This document shows, one piece after another, positions 1-7,933 of a stretch of DNA of 11,888 bases (positions are counted from its first letter, which is position 1; the number at the start of each line of letters is the position of its first letter). This DNA is from JBEINZ01 sp040377825 (GTDB lineage: Bacteria; Pseudomonadota; Alphaproteobacteria; Rhizobiales; Ancalomicrobiaceae). The notes beneath the pieces were generated by a model. The model did no database searches. It saw nothing but the letters and a program-made list of their open reading frames with translations, and was not told the DNA's origin. The translations under genes were made by a program, and so were the position numbers. Location of the stretch: positions 1 through 11,888 of the forward strand of contig JBEINZ010000076.1 of the NCBI GenBank assembly GCA_040377825.1, read 5' to 3'.

Positions 1-654
1 GCCGAGGACGGCCAAACCGCCGTTACGATCCGCGTATTCCAAGGCGAGCGCGAGATGGCGGCCGACAACAAGATCCTCGGCCAGTTCGATCTGGTCGGCA
101 TCCCGCCGGCCCCGCGCGGCGTGCCGCAGGTCGAGGTGACGTTCGACATTGACGCTAACGGCATCGTGAATGTTTCGGCGAAGGATAAGGGTACGGGCAA
201 GGAACAGCAGATCCGAATCCAGGCTTCGGGCGGCCTTTCCGACGCTGATATTCAGAAAATGGTGAAGGACGCCGAGGCCCATGCGGCCGAGGACAAAAAG
301 CGTCGCGAATTGGTCGAGACTCGTAATCAGGCCGAGGCCCTCGTCCATTCCGCCGAAAAGGCGCTCAAGGACTATGGCGACAAGGTATCCGCGGCGGATA
401 AATCGGTGATCGAGGCTGCGATTACCGAAACTCGCGGTCTGCTCGCCTCGGAGGACGCGGAGGCGCTGAAGGCCGCTTCGAATAAGCTTGCTGAAGCACA
501 GATGAAGCTCGGGGAAGCGATGTATCGCGACCAGCAGGGCGGGGGATCGGGCGGAGACGCAGGTCCTGGAGCAAGCGGCGCCGCAAGGGATGAGAATGTG
601 GTCGACGCCGACTTCGAAGAGGTCAAGGACGACGGCAAGAAGAAATCCGCTTGA
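1..654 (+). CDS. dnaK: Chaperone DnaK (Hsp70), C-terminal part
   Basis: This is the 3' end of dnaK, open from base 1 and ending with TGA at 652-654, giving 217 residues. The ATPase domain and the start lie outside the window. What is visible is the second half of the substrate-binding beta domain (motifs GQFDLVGIPPAPRG, VTFDIDANGIVNVSAKDKGTGKEQ), then the helical lid and a Gly-rich linker. The acidic tail reads NVVDADFEEVKDD, typical of bacterial DnaK. The protein is an ATP-driven cytoplasmic chaperone that binds exposed hydrophobic segments and works with DnaJ, encoded next, and GrpE. Identification is certain; only the N-terminal part is missing because of the window edge. Confidence 0.98.
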   Translation, partial: AEDGQTAVTIRVFQGEREMAADNKILGQFDLVGIPPAPRGVPQVEVTFDIDANGIVNVSAKDKGTGKEQQIRIQASGGLSDADIQKMVKDAEAHAAEDKKRRELVETRNQAEALVHSAEKALKDYGDKVSAADKSVIEAAITETRGLLASEDAEALKAASNKLAEAQMKLGEAMYRDQQGGGSGGDAGPGASGAARDENVVDADFEEVKDDGKKKSA

Positions 655-687
655 ACTTAAACTTCGTGTTAAAGTCTCCCTTCAAGC

Positions 688-713
688 ATCACCCGGCGAA
701 CACGCCGGGTGAT
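688..713 (+). terminator. Strong hairpin between dnaK and dnaJ (attenuator or U-less terminator)
   Basis: A perfect 11-bp GC-rich stem (688-698 with 703-713) closes an AACA loop 33 nt after the dnaK stop. No T-run follows, so it is not a classical intrinsic terminator. It may lower read-through into dnaJ or protect the dnaK mRNA 3' end. The stem is seen directly; its role is inferred. Confidence 0.6.
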
Positions 714-896
714 CACATCTGGGGAGCGAGACGGCCTCAATGAAATCTGACCTATGCAACAGCCATGTCGTCGATCTTCTCGCTGCTCCGCGTCGTTGCG
801 ATGTGCTGGGTTCGGGCGAGCTTACATCCTGTGGAAGACGGCGGTGGTCCGCGCTGGAGATCGAGCGATTGACCCACAAGGTTTACGGACGCTGAT

Positions 897-2036
897 ATGG
901 CCAAGCGCGACTTTTACGAAGTGCTCGGCGTCACCAGGACAGCCGACGAGAAAGACCTCAAGGGCGCTTACCGCAAGCTCGCGATGCAGTTCCATCCGGA
1001 TCGAAATCCGGGGGACGATGCGGCCGAAGCACGTTTCAAGGAAGTGAACGAAGCATACGACGCCCTCAAGGACCCGCAAAAGCGGGCTGCTTATGATCGT
1101 TTCGGACATGCCGCGTTCGAAAACGGCGGAGGTGGACCCGGCTTTAACGGCGATTTCGCCCAGACCATGTCCGACATTTTCGAAAGTTTCTTCGGCGGTG
1201 ATTTCGGCGAGCGGCGAACAGGCGGCAATTCTGGACGTGGTGGGCGCGAGCGCGGCGCGGACTTGCGCTACAATATGGACATTTCGCTAGAGGAGGCTTT
1301 CTCCGGCAAGGAAGTCGAAATTCGCGTTCCGACCTCGCTCGTTTGCGATGTCTGTATTGGGACCGGCGCGAAACCAGGAACCAGTCCGCAGACATGTCGC
1401 ACCTGTGGAGGGGCCGGCCGTGTTCGTGCGATGCAGGGTTTCTTTACGGTAGAGCGGACTTGCATGTCTTGCCAGGGGCGCGGCCAAGTCATCGCGGACC
1501 CTTGCGGCAAGTGTGGCGGCAACGGCCGAATCACCAATGAGAAAATGCTAACTGTTAACATTCCAGCTGGAATCGAAGACGGGACGCGTATTCGTCTGGC
1601 TGGCGAAGGTGAGGCGGGCTTAAGGAGTGGGCCAAACGGCGATCTCTACATCTTCATCGGAATCAGGCCACATCCGTTCTTTCAACGCGACGGTGCCGAT
1701 ATCTTCTGTCGTGTCCCCATTTCCATGACGGTAGCCGCGCTCGGTGGACAGTTCGACGTCCCTACCCTTGAGGGCGAGAAAACCAAGGTAAAGATCCCTG
1801 AAGGCACCCAGACGGGCAAGCAATTCCGCCTAAAGGGCAAGGGTATGCCTGTGATGAGGGCACATCAGACGGGCGATATGTACATACAAGTACTCGTCGA
1901 AACACCTCAAAATCTGACGCGCCGACAGAAGGAGTTGCTTGAGGAGTTCGAAACAGCGTCGTCGGGCGAAACCCACCCTGACTCGACGGGATTCTTTGCC
2001 AAGGTAAAGGACTTTTTCGACAATCTCGGCAGTTGA
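897..2036 (+). CDS. dnaJ: Co-chaperone DnaJ (Hsp40)
   Basis: A full-length class A DnaJ of 379 residues, matching the usual 375-385. The J domain (about 1-70) has the invariant HPD at 33-35, which stimulates DnaK ATP hydrolysis. A Gly/Phe-rich linker follows at about 73-125. The zinc-finger region at about 150-210 has four intact CxxCxGxG repeats (CDVCIGTG, CRTCGGAG, CMSCQGRG, CGKCGGNG). The C-terminal substrate-binding and dimerisation domains complete the protein. The start at 897 gives the canonical MAKRDFYEVLGV; the ribosome-binding site is weak (GGA about 8 nt upstream). It lies 242 bp after dnaK on the same strand, the standard dnaKJ arrangement, with a hairpin in the gap that may set the DnaK:DnaJ ratio. 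Confidence 0.98.
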   Translation: MAKRDFYEVLGVTRTADEKDLKGAYRKLAMQFHPDRNPGDDAAEARFKEVNEAYDALKDPQKRAAYDRFGHAAFENGGGGPGFNGDFAQTMSDIFESFFGGDFGERRTGGNSGRGGRERGADLRYNMDISLEEAFSGKEVEIRVPTSLVCDVCIGTGAKPGTSPQTCRTCGGAGRVRAMQGFFTVERTCMSCQGRGQVIADPCGKCGGNGRITNEKMLTVNIPAGIEDGTRIRLAGEGEAGLRSGPNGDLYIFIGIRPHPFFQRDGADIFCRVPISMTVAALGGQFDVPTLEGEKTKVKIPEGTQTGKQFRLKGKGMPVMRAHQTGDMYIQVLVETPQNLTRRQKELLEEFETASSGETHPDSTGFFAKVKDFFDNLGS

Positions 2037-2143
2037 AATGCTTCTTGGGCTCATTGTGACCGATGGATCGGTTGGCGCACCCATTGGTTTCAAGTATCGT
2101 TCCGATGAACGGATTGATCGGGCCGTGATGCTCGGCGCCTCGC

Positions 2144-2247
2144 TAGAGCAACTCCCGATCGGATGGGTACATCCGATCGGGAGTTATTCCAGATTCAGTA
2201 ACTTGAGCTCATCCTCGGTTCGGATCGCCGCGATCCAATCGGGACAG
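2144..2247 (-). repeat. Dispersed two-hairpin intergenic repeat, copy 1 (inverted)
   Basis: This is copy 1 of a repeat present three times in the window, here in the opposite orientation to copies 2 and 3. It contains a perfect 16-bp inverted repeat (2150-2165 with 2170-2185) around a GGTA loop, built on the core CCGATCGGATG. A second stem lies at 2222-2236 (GGATCG...CGATCC). Reversed, it aligns with copy 2 over nearly its whole length: CTGTCCCG at one end, CTCAAG in the middle, ATCGGATGTACCCATCCGAT in the second hairpin and TTGCTCTA at the other end. It fills the gap between dnaJ and the methyltransferase and ends about 18 nt before the latter's start. No coding content is apparent. Confidence 0.85.
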
Positions 2248-2265
2248 ACTGCGAGAGGAAAATCG

Positions 2266-2874
2266 ATGCCACGGACAAAAAAAACGAACCCAGATTCCAG
2301 TCTGATACGGCAAGTCTCTGACAATGTTCGTTTTCTGAGGTCTTGGATCGAGAAACCACTGCAGATCGGCGCGATTGCGCCTTCCAGCCCTGCCCTGGCG
2401 CAAAAAATGGCGAGCTATATCGATCCGACCGCGGAGCAATCGGTCGTCGAGCTTGGACCCGGGACTGGCGTCGTCACTCAAGCAATCTTGAACCAAGGGA
2501 TCAGACCGGATCGACTAGTCTCTATTGAGTATGATCCTGGGTTCGCAACAATACTCCGCGATCGATTTCCAGGAGTACGCATCGTGCGTGGCGACGCCTA
2601 TGCGATCAAGCAGGAAATCGCCGACTTGGCTGAGGCCCCGCTTGCCGCTGTCGTCTCAAGCCTGCCGCTTTTCACAAGACCGCTGCCCCAACGTCTCCAA
2701 CTGCTGAACGACGCCTTCGACGTGATGGCGCCTGGCGCGCCGTTCATCCAGTTTTCTTATGCGTTCGTCCCGGCGGTTCCGGCCAAAGACGGAATCACCG
2801 TTGAGTGCTCGGACTGGGTAATGATGAACCTGCCCCCCGCGCGGGTGTGGATTTTCCGCCGATCGATGCGATAG
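2266..2874 (+). CDS. pmtA: Phospholipid N-methyltransferase, PmtA-like
   Basis: A 202-residue class I SAM-dependent methyltransferase. The start at 2266 is chosen because GAGAGGA lies 6 nt upstream; the frame is open back to 2038 only by running through the intergenic repeat. Motif I, VELGPGTG, is at 61-68, followed by an acidic residue in VSIEYDP. The segment LQIGAIAPSSPALAQKMA and the block VVSSLPLFTRPLPQR, with a C-terminal NLPPARVWIFRR, are the pattern I associate with rhizobial PmtA. That enzyme converts phosphatidylethanolamine stepwise to phosphatidylcholine at the membrane face. As I recall, pmtA follows dnaKJ in Bradyrhizobium, which fits. The main alternative is a related rRNA-dimethyltransferase-like enzyme. 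No membrane segment is present. Confidence 0.8.
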   Translation: MPRTKKTNPDSSLIRQVSDNVRFLRSWIEKPLQIGAIAPSSPALAQKMASYIDPTAEQSVVELGPGTGVVTQAILNQGIRPDRLVSIEYDPGFATILRDRFPGVRIVRGDAYAIKQEIADLAEAPLAAVVSSLPLFTRPLPQRLQLLNDAFDVMAPGAPFIQFSYAFVPAVPAKDGITVECSDWVMMNLPPARVWIFRRSMR

Positions 2875-3026
2875 TAAGGCGATGGCGTTCGGTGCGGTGC
2901 TCGTTTTTGCGAGGGTCGGCTGGCCACCGGGTCTTTCCCCATTCGGCGCCACCGATCGAAATATCGGCTTCGCAAAGTGTTCGCGGACAAGACCAAGCGA
3001 TAGCGTCCTCATCATTCGGATCATCA

Positions 3027-3599
3027 ATGCGACAACCTCGAATACTCTGTTTTGCAGGCTCCACCCGGTCGGGCTCGGTCAACGCGCGGCTGGCAGCCGT
3101 CGTTGTAAAGGAACTAGCCCTCACGGACGTCGCGGTTACTCAACTCTCGCTCGCCGACTACCCGATGCCGCTTTACGACGGAGATGCGGAAGCCGCGACC
3201 GGCGTCCCGGCCAATGCCGAACGGTTGCACCGGATTTTCTGCGAACATGAGGGCATCTTTGTCGCAAGCCCTGAATACAACGGCGGAATCACGCCGCTGC
3301 TCAAGAATACCATCGACTGGATCAGCAGGGTACGGGCTCCGATCTCGCCCTGGAAGGGCCGTGTCTATGCGATCGGTGCCGCCTCAAACGGCGGTTTTGG
3401 CGGATATCGCGGCCTGATTCAGCTTCGCCATACACTCGGCCTCGCACTCGGCGCCACGATCCTGACTGAAATGCTGGTGGTGCCGCGCGTCAACGACGCC
3501 TACAATGATGCTGGCGGCTTTAAGGACGAGGCGCTTGTGCGCCAGATGACGACGATGGTTGCCCGCCTGAAGGACGAGGCGAGCCGCTGGGTGCGCTAG
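3027..3599 (+). CDS. NADPH-dependent FMN reductase family flavoprotein
   Basis: A 190-residue flavodoxin-like quinone or flavin reductase, the usual size for this family. FMN phosphate is probably held by FAGSTRSGSVN (residues 9-19). The second signature, SPEYNGG at 81-87 followed by LLKNTIDWISR, is the hallmark of the YieF/ChrR/ArsH-like group. These cytosolic enzymes pass electrons from NAD(P)H to FMN, quinones or chromate; the substrate cannot be read from the sequence. The start at 3027 places the FMN-binding strand at the N terminus as in homologues, but its ribosome-binding site is poor. The frame is open upstream to 2805, overlapping the previous gene, with no family-like sequence there. 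The TAG stop is also the first three bases of repeat copy 2. Confidence 0.85.
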   Translation: MRQPRILCFAGSTRSGSVNARLAAVVVKELALTDVAVTQLSLADYPMPLYDGDAEAATGVPANAERLHRIFCEHEGIFVASPEYNGGITPLLKNTIDWISRVRAPISPWKGRVYAIGAASNGGFGGYRGLIQLRHTLGLALGATILTEMLVVPRVNDAYNDAGGFKDEALVRQMTTMVARLKDEASRWVR

Positions 3600-3712
3600 A
3601 GCCTGTCCCGTTCGGATCGAAGCGATCCGGACATAAAGGACCGGCTCAAGATCTAGACTCCGGAGCCATTCCTTATTGATCGGATGTACCCATCCGATCG
3701 GGAATTGCTCTA
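3597..3712 (+). repeat. Dispersed two-hairpin intergenic repeat, copy 2
   Basis: This is the most complete of the three copies, 116 bp. It starts TAGAGC and ends GCTCTA, a perfect 6-bp terminal inverted repeat. Hairpin A is 3610-3619 with 3623-3632 (GTTCGGATCG / CGATCCGGAC, one G-T pair, AAG loop). Hairpin B is 3678-3686 with 3691-3699 (GATCGGATG / CATCCGATC, TACC loop). The first three bases are the stop codon of the FMN reductase gene, and the last base is 29 nt before pyrF. The element may end the upstream transcript or shape the pyrF leader. Confidence 0.88.
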
Positions 3713-3741
3713 ATCGCGCCCACGGTGTTTCGGAGATATCG

Positions 3742-4464
3742 ATGATTGTTCGACCGAACGATCCGCGCGACCGGCTGATCCTGGCGCTCGATGTACCAAG
3801 CGTGGCAGAAGCCGAGCAGGTTGTCGCGGAAACGCGCGGCGCTGTCGGGGTATTCAAAATCGGCCATCAATTGGTCTTTTCCGGCGGCTTGGGTCTTGCG
3901 CAGCGACTCTTGGCGGCCGGCGAAAGAGTATTCCTAGATCTCAAGCTGCTCGATATCGACAACACCGTAGCCCACGGCATCGAGAGCGTCGGTCGACTTG
4001 GAGCGACCTTCGTCACACTGCATGCATACCCTAAGGCGATGCGCGCGGCGGTCGCGGCGAAGCGGGCGGCCGACGCCTCAATCGCGCTACTCGGCGTGAC
4101 TGTGCTGACCTCCATGGACGATGCGGATCTCGGCGAGGCCGGCTATGCGGGGAGCGTGCGGTCGCTGGTGGCCACGCGCGCGGCGCAGGCGCGGGCGGCG
4201 GGTATCGACGGGCTCGTCTGTTCGCCGGAGGAAGCTCAACTTCTCAGGCCGATCGTCGGGCCCGGCATGCTCCTGATAACCCCAGGCGTGCGCCCCAGGG
4301 GCAGCGTCGCGGACGATCAAAAGCGCATCATGACACCCGGGGATGCGATACGCGCCGGTGCTGACCTTCTTGTCGTGGGCCGTCCGATTGTCGGCGCCCC
4401 CGATCGCCGCGCCGCCGCAGAGGCGATAACAATGGAAATTGGCGAAGCGCTTGGATCTCGATGA
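3742..4464 (+). CDS. pyrF: Orotidine 5'-phosphate decarboxylase
   Basis: A 240-residue OMP decarboxylase of the bacterial group I type. It removes CO2 from OMP to give UMP, the last step of de novo pyrimidine synthesis in the cytosol. The TIM-barrel landmarks are LILALDVPS at 12-20, FKIG at 38-41 and the catalytic array LDLKLLDIDNTV at 65-76 (D66, K68, D71, T75). The phosphate-binding end reads TPGVRPRGS and later GADLLVVGRPI. The start at 3742 has GGAG 6 nt upstream; an in-frame ATG at 3676 lies inside the repeat element and has no family-like sequence. It is followed directly by a strong terminator. Confidence 0.96.
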   Translation: MIVRPNDPRDRLILALDVPSVAEAEQVVAETRGAVGVFKIGHQLVFSGGLGLAQRLLAAGERVFLDLKLLDIDNTVAHGIESVGRLGATFVTLHAYPKAMRAAVAAKRAADASIALLGVTVLTSMDDADLGEAGYAGSVRSLVATRAAQARAAGIDGLVCSPEEAQLLRPIVGPGMLLITPGVRPRGSVADDQKRIMTPGDAIRAGADLLVVGRPIVGAPDRRAAAEAITMEIGEALGSR

Positions 4465-4467
4465 AAT

Positions 4468-4505
4468 GTAAAGAGGCATTGCCCGCCCGGAAAATGCCTC
4501 TTTAC
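4468..4505. terminator. Bidirectional terminator between pyrF and coxM
   Basis: A perfect 13-bp stem (4468-4480 with 4493-4505, GTAAAGAGGCATT and its complement) with a 12-nt loop, starting 3 nt after the pyrF stop. It lies between converging genes, 19 nt from the coxM stop. CTCTTTAC followed by TTCG (+) or by ATTTCAT (-) gives T-rich ends both ways, so it probably serves both transcripts. Confidence 0.85.
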
Positions 4506-4524
4506 TTCGACAAAATAGATGAAA

Positions 4525-5322
4525 TCAGGCAGCGGCGACCGCCCGCTTGGCCATGACCTTTACGAGATTGGCGCGATACTCGGCCGATCCGTGGATATCC
4601 GCCATGATCCCATCTGCGGATACCAACGCAGTTTCAACCGCCGCAGGCGCAAAATTCGATGCCAGGGCAGCTTCAATGGCGTCGACGCGGTAGACGCCGC
4701 CCTCGCCAACACCGGTCGCCGCCACACGCACCGATCCGTCCTTGTGTTTCGCCACGAAGACGCCGGCCAACGCGTAACGCGAAGCTGGATTGGGAAACTT
4801 CGCATAGGCTGCGCGAGCCGGGATTGGGAAGGAAATCGCCTTGACGATCTCGCCGTCACCGAGCGCGGTGGTGAACAGGCCCTGGAAGAACGCGTCCGCC
4901 GGGATGCTGCGCTTGTCGGTGATGACGGTGGCGCCGAGCGCGAGAACCGCAGCAGGATAATCCGCCGCCGGGTCGTCGTTGGCGACTGAACCGCCGATTG
5001 TGCCCATGTGTCTCACATGGGGATCGCCGATCCCGGCCGCAAGCTTGGCGAGCGCGGGGATAGCGGCCTTCACAGCCGCCGAGTTGGCGACCTCGACATG
5101 CTTCGTGGCGGCGCCGATGACGACCGCATCGGCGGTCACCTGGATGCCGGATAGCTCGGTGAGCTTGCTCAGGTCGATCAGGTCGCTCGGCGCGGCGAGG
5201 CGTTGTTTCATGGTCGGGATCAGGGTCTGGCCGCCGGCGAGATACTTGCCGTCAGCCGCGCCGGTCAGCTTCGCCGCGGCATCAGCGACGCTCGATGCGC
5301 GATGGTAATTGGTGGCATACAT
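4525..5322 (-). CDS. coxM: CO dehydrogenase family FAD-binding (medium) subunit
   Basis: A 265-residue flavoprotein subunit of a molybdenum hydroxylase, a normal length for CoxM. It holds FAD and passes electrons from the iron-sulfur subunit to the quinone pool or another acceptor. The two FAD-binding signatures are AGGQTLIP at 29-36 and GTIGGSVANDDPAADYPA from about 107. The C-terminal CO_deh_flav_C domain covers roughly 165-265. The start at 5322 has ACGGAG about 6 nt upstream. It is the last gene of the coxGSLM operon, 120 bp after coxL, and ends against the shared terminator. The assignment to form II comes from the neighbouring CoxL, not from this subunit. Confidence 0.93.
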   Translation of the reverse strand: MYATNYHRASSVADAAAKLTGAADGKYLAGGQTLIPTMKQRLAAPSDLIDLSKLTELSGIQVTADAVVIGAATKHVEVANSAAVKAAIPALAKLAAGIGDPHVRHMGTIGGSVANDDPAADYPAAVLALGATVITDKRSIPADAFFQGLFTTALGDGEIVKAISFPIPARAAYAKFPNPASRYALAGVFVAKHKDGSVRVAATGVGEGGVYRVDAIEAALASNFAPAAVETALVSADGIMADIHGSAEYRANLVKVMAKRAVAAA

Positions 5323-5400
5323 GGATTTCTCCGTTCGTCTCGTTTCGGAACCGCGAGGCTCCGCGTGTGGAATGGCGGGACCCGCCAGGGTCGGCTAACC

Positions 5401-5427
5401 CGCCCCCTCTGCGAACGAGAGGAGGCG
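5401..5427 (-). other. Hairpin in the coxL-coxM intergenic gap
   Basis: Read on the - strand, a 10-bp GC-rich stem with one G-T pair (5427-5418 with 5410-5401) encloses a 7-nt loop, 15 nt after the coxL stop. No T-run follows. It could stabilise the upstream mRNA or give partial termination before coxM. The structure is seen; the role is inferred. Confidence 0.5.
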
Positions 5428-5442
5428 GCCATTTAAGCGTTG

Positions 5443-7782
5443 TCAGCCGTGGATCGCGCTCCAAACCTTGTCGGGCGTTGCCGGCATGGTCAGGTCGCGA
5501 ATACCAATCGCATCCGTAATCGCGTTGATTACCGCCGGCGGCGAGCCGATAGCGCCCGCCTCGCCGCAACCCTTCATGCCGAGCGGATTGCCCGGGCAGA
5601 GCGTGGTCGTGTGGTGGAGCTCGAAAGACGGAACGTCATCCGCGCGCGGCATCGCGTAGTCCATGTACGACGCGGTCAGCAGTTGGCCCTCAGCACTGTA
5701 GCGGGCCCCTTCCAGCAGAGCCTGCCCTATGCCTTGAACGACACCGCCATGGACCTGCCCCTCGACGATCATTGGATTGATAAGGCGCCCGAAGTCGTCG
5801 GCGGCCACGAAATTGGCGATCGTGGTGTGGCCGGTCTCCGGATCCACCTCGACCTCGCAGACGTAGGTTCCCGCAGGGAAAGTGAAGTTCGTTGGATCGT
5901 AGAAAGATGTTTCCTTCAGGCCCGGCTCCATGCCTTCCGGCAGGTTGTGACCGGTATAGGCCGCGAGCGCGACCAATGCGAAGGGCATCTTCTTGTCGGT
6001 TCCGGCCACTTTGACCTCGCCGTTCTCAATGACGATATCGCCCTCGGCGGCCTCCATGAGATGGGCGGCGATCTTTTTCGCCTTGGCCTCGACCTTTTCC
6101 ATCGCCTTGACGATGGCGGACATGCCGACCGCGCCGGAGCGGGAGCCGTAAGTGCCCATGCCGAACTGGACCTTGTCGGTATCGCCGTGCAGGACCGACA
6201 CCTGGGACGTCGGGATGCCAAGCCTATCGGAGACAAGCTGCGCGAAGGTCGTTTCGTGACCTTGGCCATGGCTGTGCGAACCGGTGAGAACCTCGACGGT
6301 GCCGACCGGATTGACGCGCACCTCGGCGGATTCCCACAGACCGACCCCGGCGCCAAGCGAACCGACAGCCTTGGACGGCGCGATGCCGCAGGCTTCGATA
6401 TAGCAAGAAAGCCCAATGCCGCGCAGCTTGCCGCGCGCCTTGGCCTCTGCCTTGCGGGCCGGAAAGCCCGCGTAGTCGGCGGCCTTGAGTGCGACATCGA
6501 GCGAGGCGTTATAGTCGCCGGCATCGTAGGTCATGATGACCGGTGTCTGATAGGGGAACGACGTGATGAAGTTCTTCCGGCGCAATTCAGCTGGATCGAC
6601 CTTAAGCTCGCGCGCGGCCGTCTCCATCAGGCGCTCGACTACGTAAGTCGCTTCCGGGCGCCCGGCGCCGCGATAGGCATCGACCGCTACAGAGTTGGTG
6701 TAGACGCTGTCAACCTCCGCGTAGATGTTCGGGATAACATACTGCCCCGACAGCAGCGTGGCGTAGAGATAGGTCGGCACGGCCGACGAAAACAGCGACA
6801 TATAGGCGCCAAGGTTCGCATAGGTATGGACGCGAAGACCGAGGATTTTGTGGTTGATGTCGAAGGCCAACTCTGCCTTGGTCACGTGATCGCGGCCGTG
6901 TGCGTCGGTCAAAAACGCCTCGGTACGGTCGGACGTCCACTTGACCGGTCGATTTACCTTGCGCGACGCCCAGAGCGCCACGACTTCTTCCGGATAGATG
7001 TAAATCTTTGAACCAAAACCGCCACCGACATCCGGCGCAATGACGCGGAGCTTGTGCTCGGGCGCGACATTGTAGAAGGCCGAGAGCACGAGCCGCGCGA
7101 GATGCGGGTTCTGCGACGTGGTCCACAAGGTCAGTTGGTCATCGCCAGAGTCGTAAGCGGCGACCGCCGAGCGCGGCTCCATCGGGTTGGGCACGAGGCG
7201 ATTGTTGGTGATGTCGAGCGTAACGACATGTGCGGCCCCCGCGAGCGCCGCGTCGGTCGCTGCCTTGTCGCCGATCGACCACTCGTAGATCTTATTGCCC
7301 GGCGCCTCCGGGTGAAGCTGCGGCGCCCCAGGGGCAATCGCATCAAGGACGCTGACCACGGCCGGCAGCTCTTCGTAATCGACTGAAACCGCCTCGGCGG
7401 CGTCGCGCGCTTGGTCGCGGGTCTCCGCGATGACCACGGCGACGGCTTGTCCGACGAAGCGCACGGTCTCCGGCGCCATCGCAGGCCAAGCCCCCATCTT
7501 CATGGGGCTGCCGTCCTTGGAATGAACCATCCATCCGCAGATGAGATTGCCGATACGGTCGGCGACAAGTTCAGCGCCGGTCAAAACCGCCACCACGCCC
7601 GGCATCGAGGCCGCTTTCGCCGTATCGATCGACGTCACCTTGGCGTGGGCATGGGGGCTGCGCACGAAGATCGCGTGCGTCATCCCCGGCAACTTCATAT
7701 CGTCCGTATACCGACCCTTGCCGGTGATGAAGCGCTTGTCTTCCTTACGGGCAACGCGCTGTCCAATGCCTTCGACTCCCAT
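5443..7782 (-). CDS. coxL: CO dehydrogenase family molybdopterin subunit, form II (CODH-like)
   Basis: A 779-residue catalytic subunit of the xanthine oxidase family that binds the molybdenum cofactor. The active-site loop reads AYRGAGR at 369-375. Form I CO dehydrogenases have AYxCSFR there, with the Cys that carries the S-Cu-Mo centre; here Gly 372 takes the Cys position. This places the protein in form II. Other cofactor motifs are DVGGGFGSK, GSHSHGQGHETTFAQ and GCGEAGA with the likely catalytic base Glu 741. No signal peptide is seen. The start at 7782 (MGVEGIGQRVARKED) follows TTGGGAGGA with good spacing; the frame is open to 7914, but that extension lacks family sequence. Form II enzymes have disputed CO activity, so the substrate may be another small carbonyl or heterocycle. 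Confidence 0.93.
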   Translation of the reverse strand: MGVEGIGQRVARKEDKRFITGKGRYTDDMKLPGMTHAIFVRSPHAHAKVTSIDTAKAASMPGVVAVLTGAELVADRIGNLICGWMVHSKDGSPMKMGAWPAMAPETVRFVGQAVAVVIAETRDQARDAAEAVSVDYEELPAVVSVLDAIAPGAPQLHPEAPGNKIYEWSIGDKAATDAALAGAAHVVTLDITNNRLVPNPMEPRSAVAAYDSGDDQLTLWTTSQNPHLARLVLSAFYNVAPEHKLRVIAPDVGGGFGSKIYIYPEEVVALWASRKVNRPVKWTSDRTEAFLTDAHGRDHVTKAELAFDINHKILGLRVHTYANLGAYMSLFSSAVPTYLYATLLSGQYVIPNIYAEVDSVYTNSVAVDAYRGAGRPEATYVVERLMETAARELKVDPAELRRKNFITSFPYQTPVIMTYDAGDYNASLDVALKAADYAGFPARKAEAKARGKLRGIGLSCYIEACGIAPSKAVGSLGAGVGLWESAEVRVNPVGTVEVLTGSHSHGQGHETTFAQLVSDRLGIPTSQVSVLHGDTDKVQFGMGTYGSRSGAVGMSAIVKAMEKVEAKAKKIAAHLMEAAEGDIVIENGEVKVAGTDKKMPFALVALAAYTGHNLPEGMEPGLKETSFYDPTNFTFPAGTYVCEVEVDPETGHTTIANFVAADDFGRLINPMIVEGQVHGGVVQGIGQALLEGARYSAEGQLLTASYMDYAMPRADDVPSFELHHTTTLCPGNPLGMKGCGEAGAIGSPPAVINAITDAIGIRDLTMPATPDKVWSAIHG

Positions 7783-7933
7783 GGTCGTCCTCCCAAGACG
7801 GTATGGTTTGTGTGTTCGCGCCGTTCGGGTATCGCCCCTCGCCGCGTATTCGCTCTTCAGCTCAGCCTTATAAACCGTATTCCCGCACGGCGACCGAAAG
7901 CTGCCTGCGGTCAACGGATTACCTGATCATCAA

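Noticed and set aside
754..1047. Small gene between dnaK and dnaJ
   Set aside because: The frame runs well into dnaJ in another frame, has no family features and no ribosome-binding site.
2038..2265. N-terminal extension of the methyltransferase from 2038
   Set aside because: It would translate through the intergenic repeat; the ATG at 2266 has a good ribosome-binding site and fits the family length.
5440..7011. A long open frame (523 codons) on the + strand opposite coxL
   Set aside because: It is antisense to a clear molybdopterin subunit; its product is Arg/His/Gly/Asp-rich with no domain, as expected for the mirror frame of a high-GC gene.
7783..7914. N-terminal extension of CoxL by 44 residues
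   Set aside because: The extension has no family sequence, while the inner ATG at 7782 has a strong ribosome-binding site and gives the typical start.
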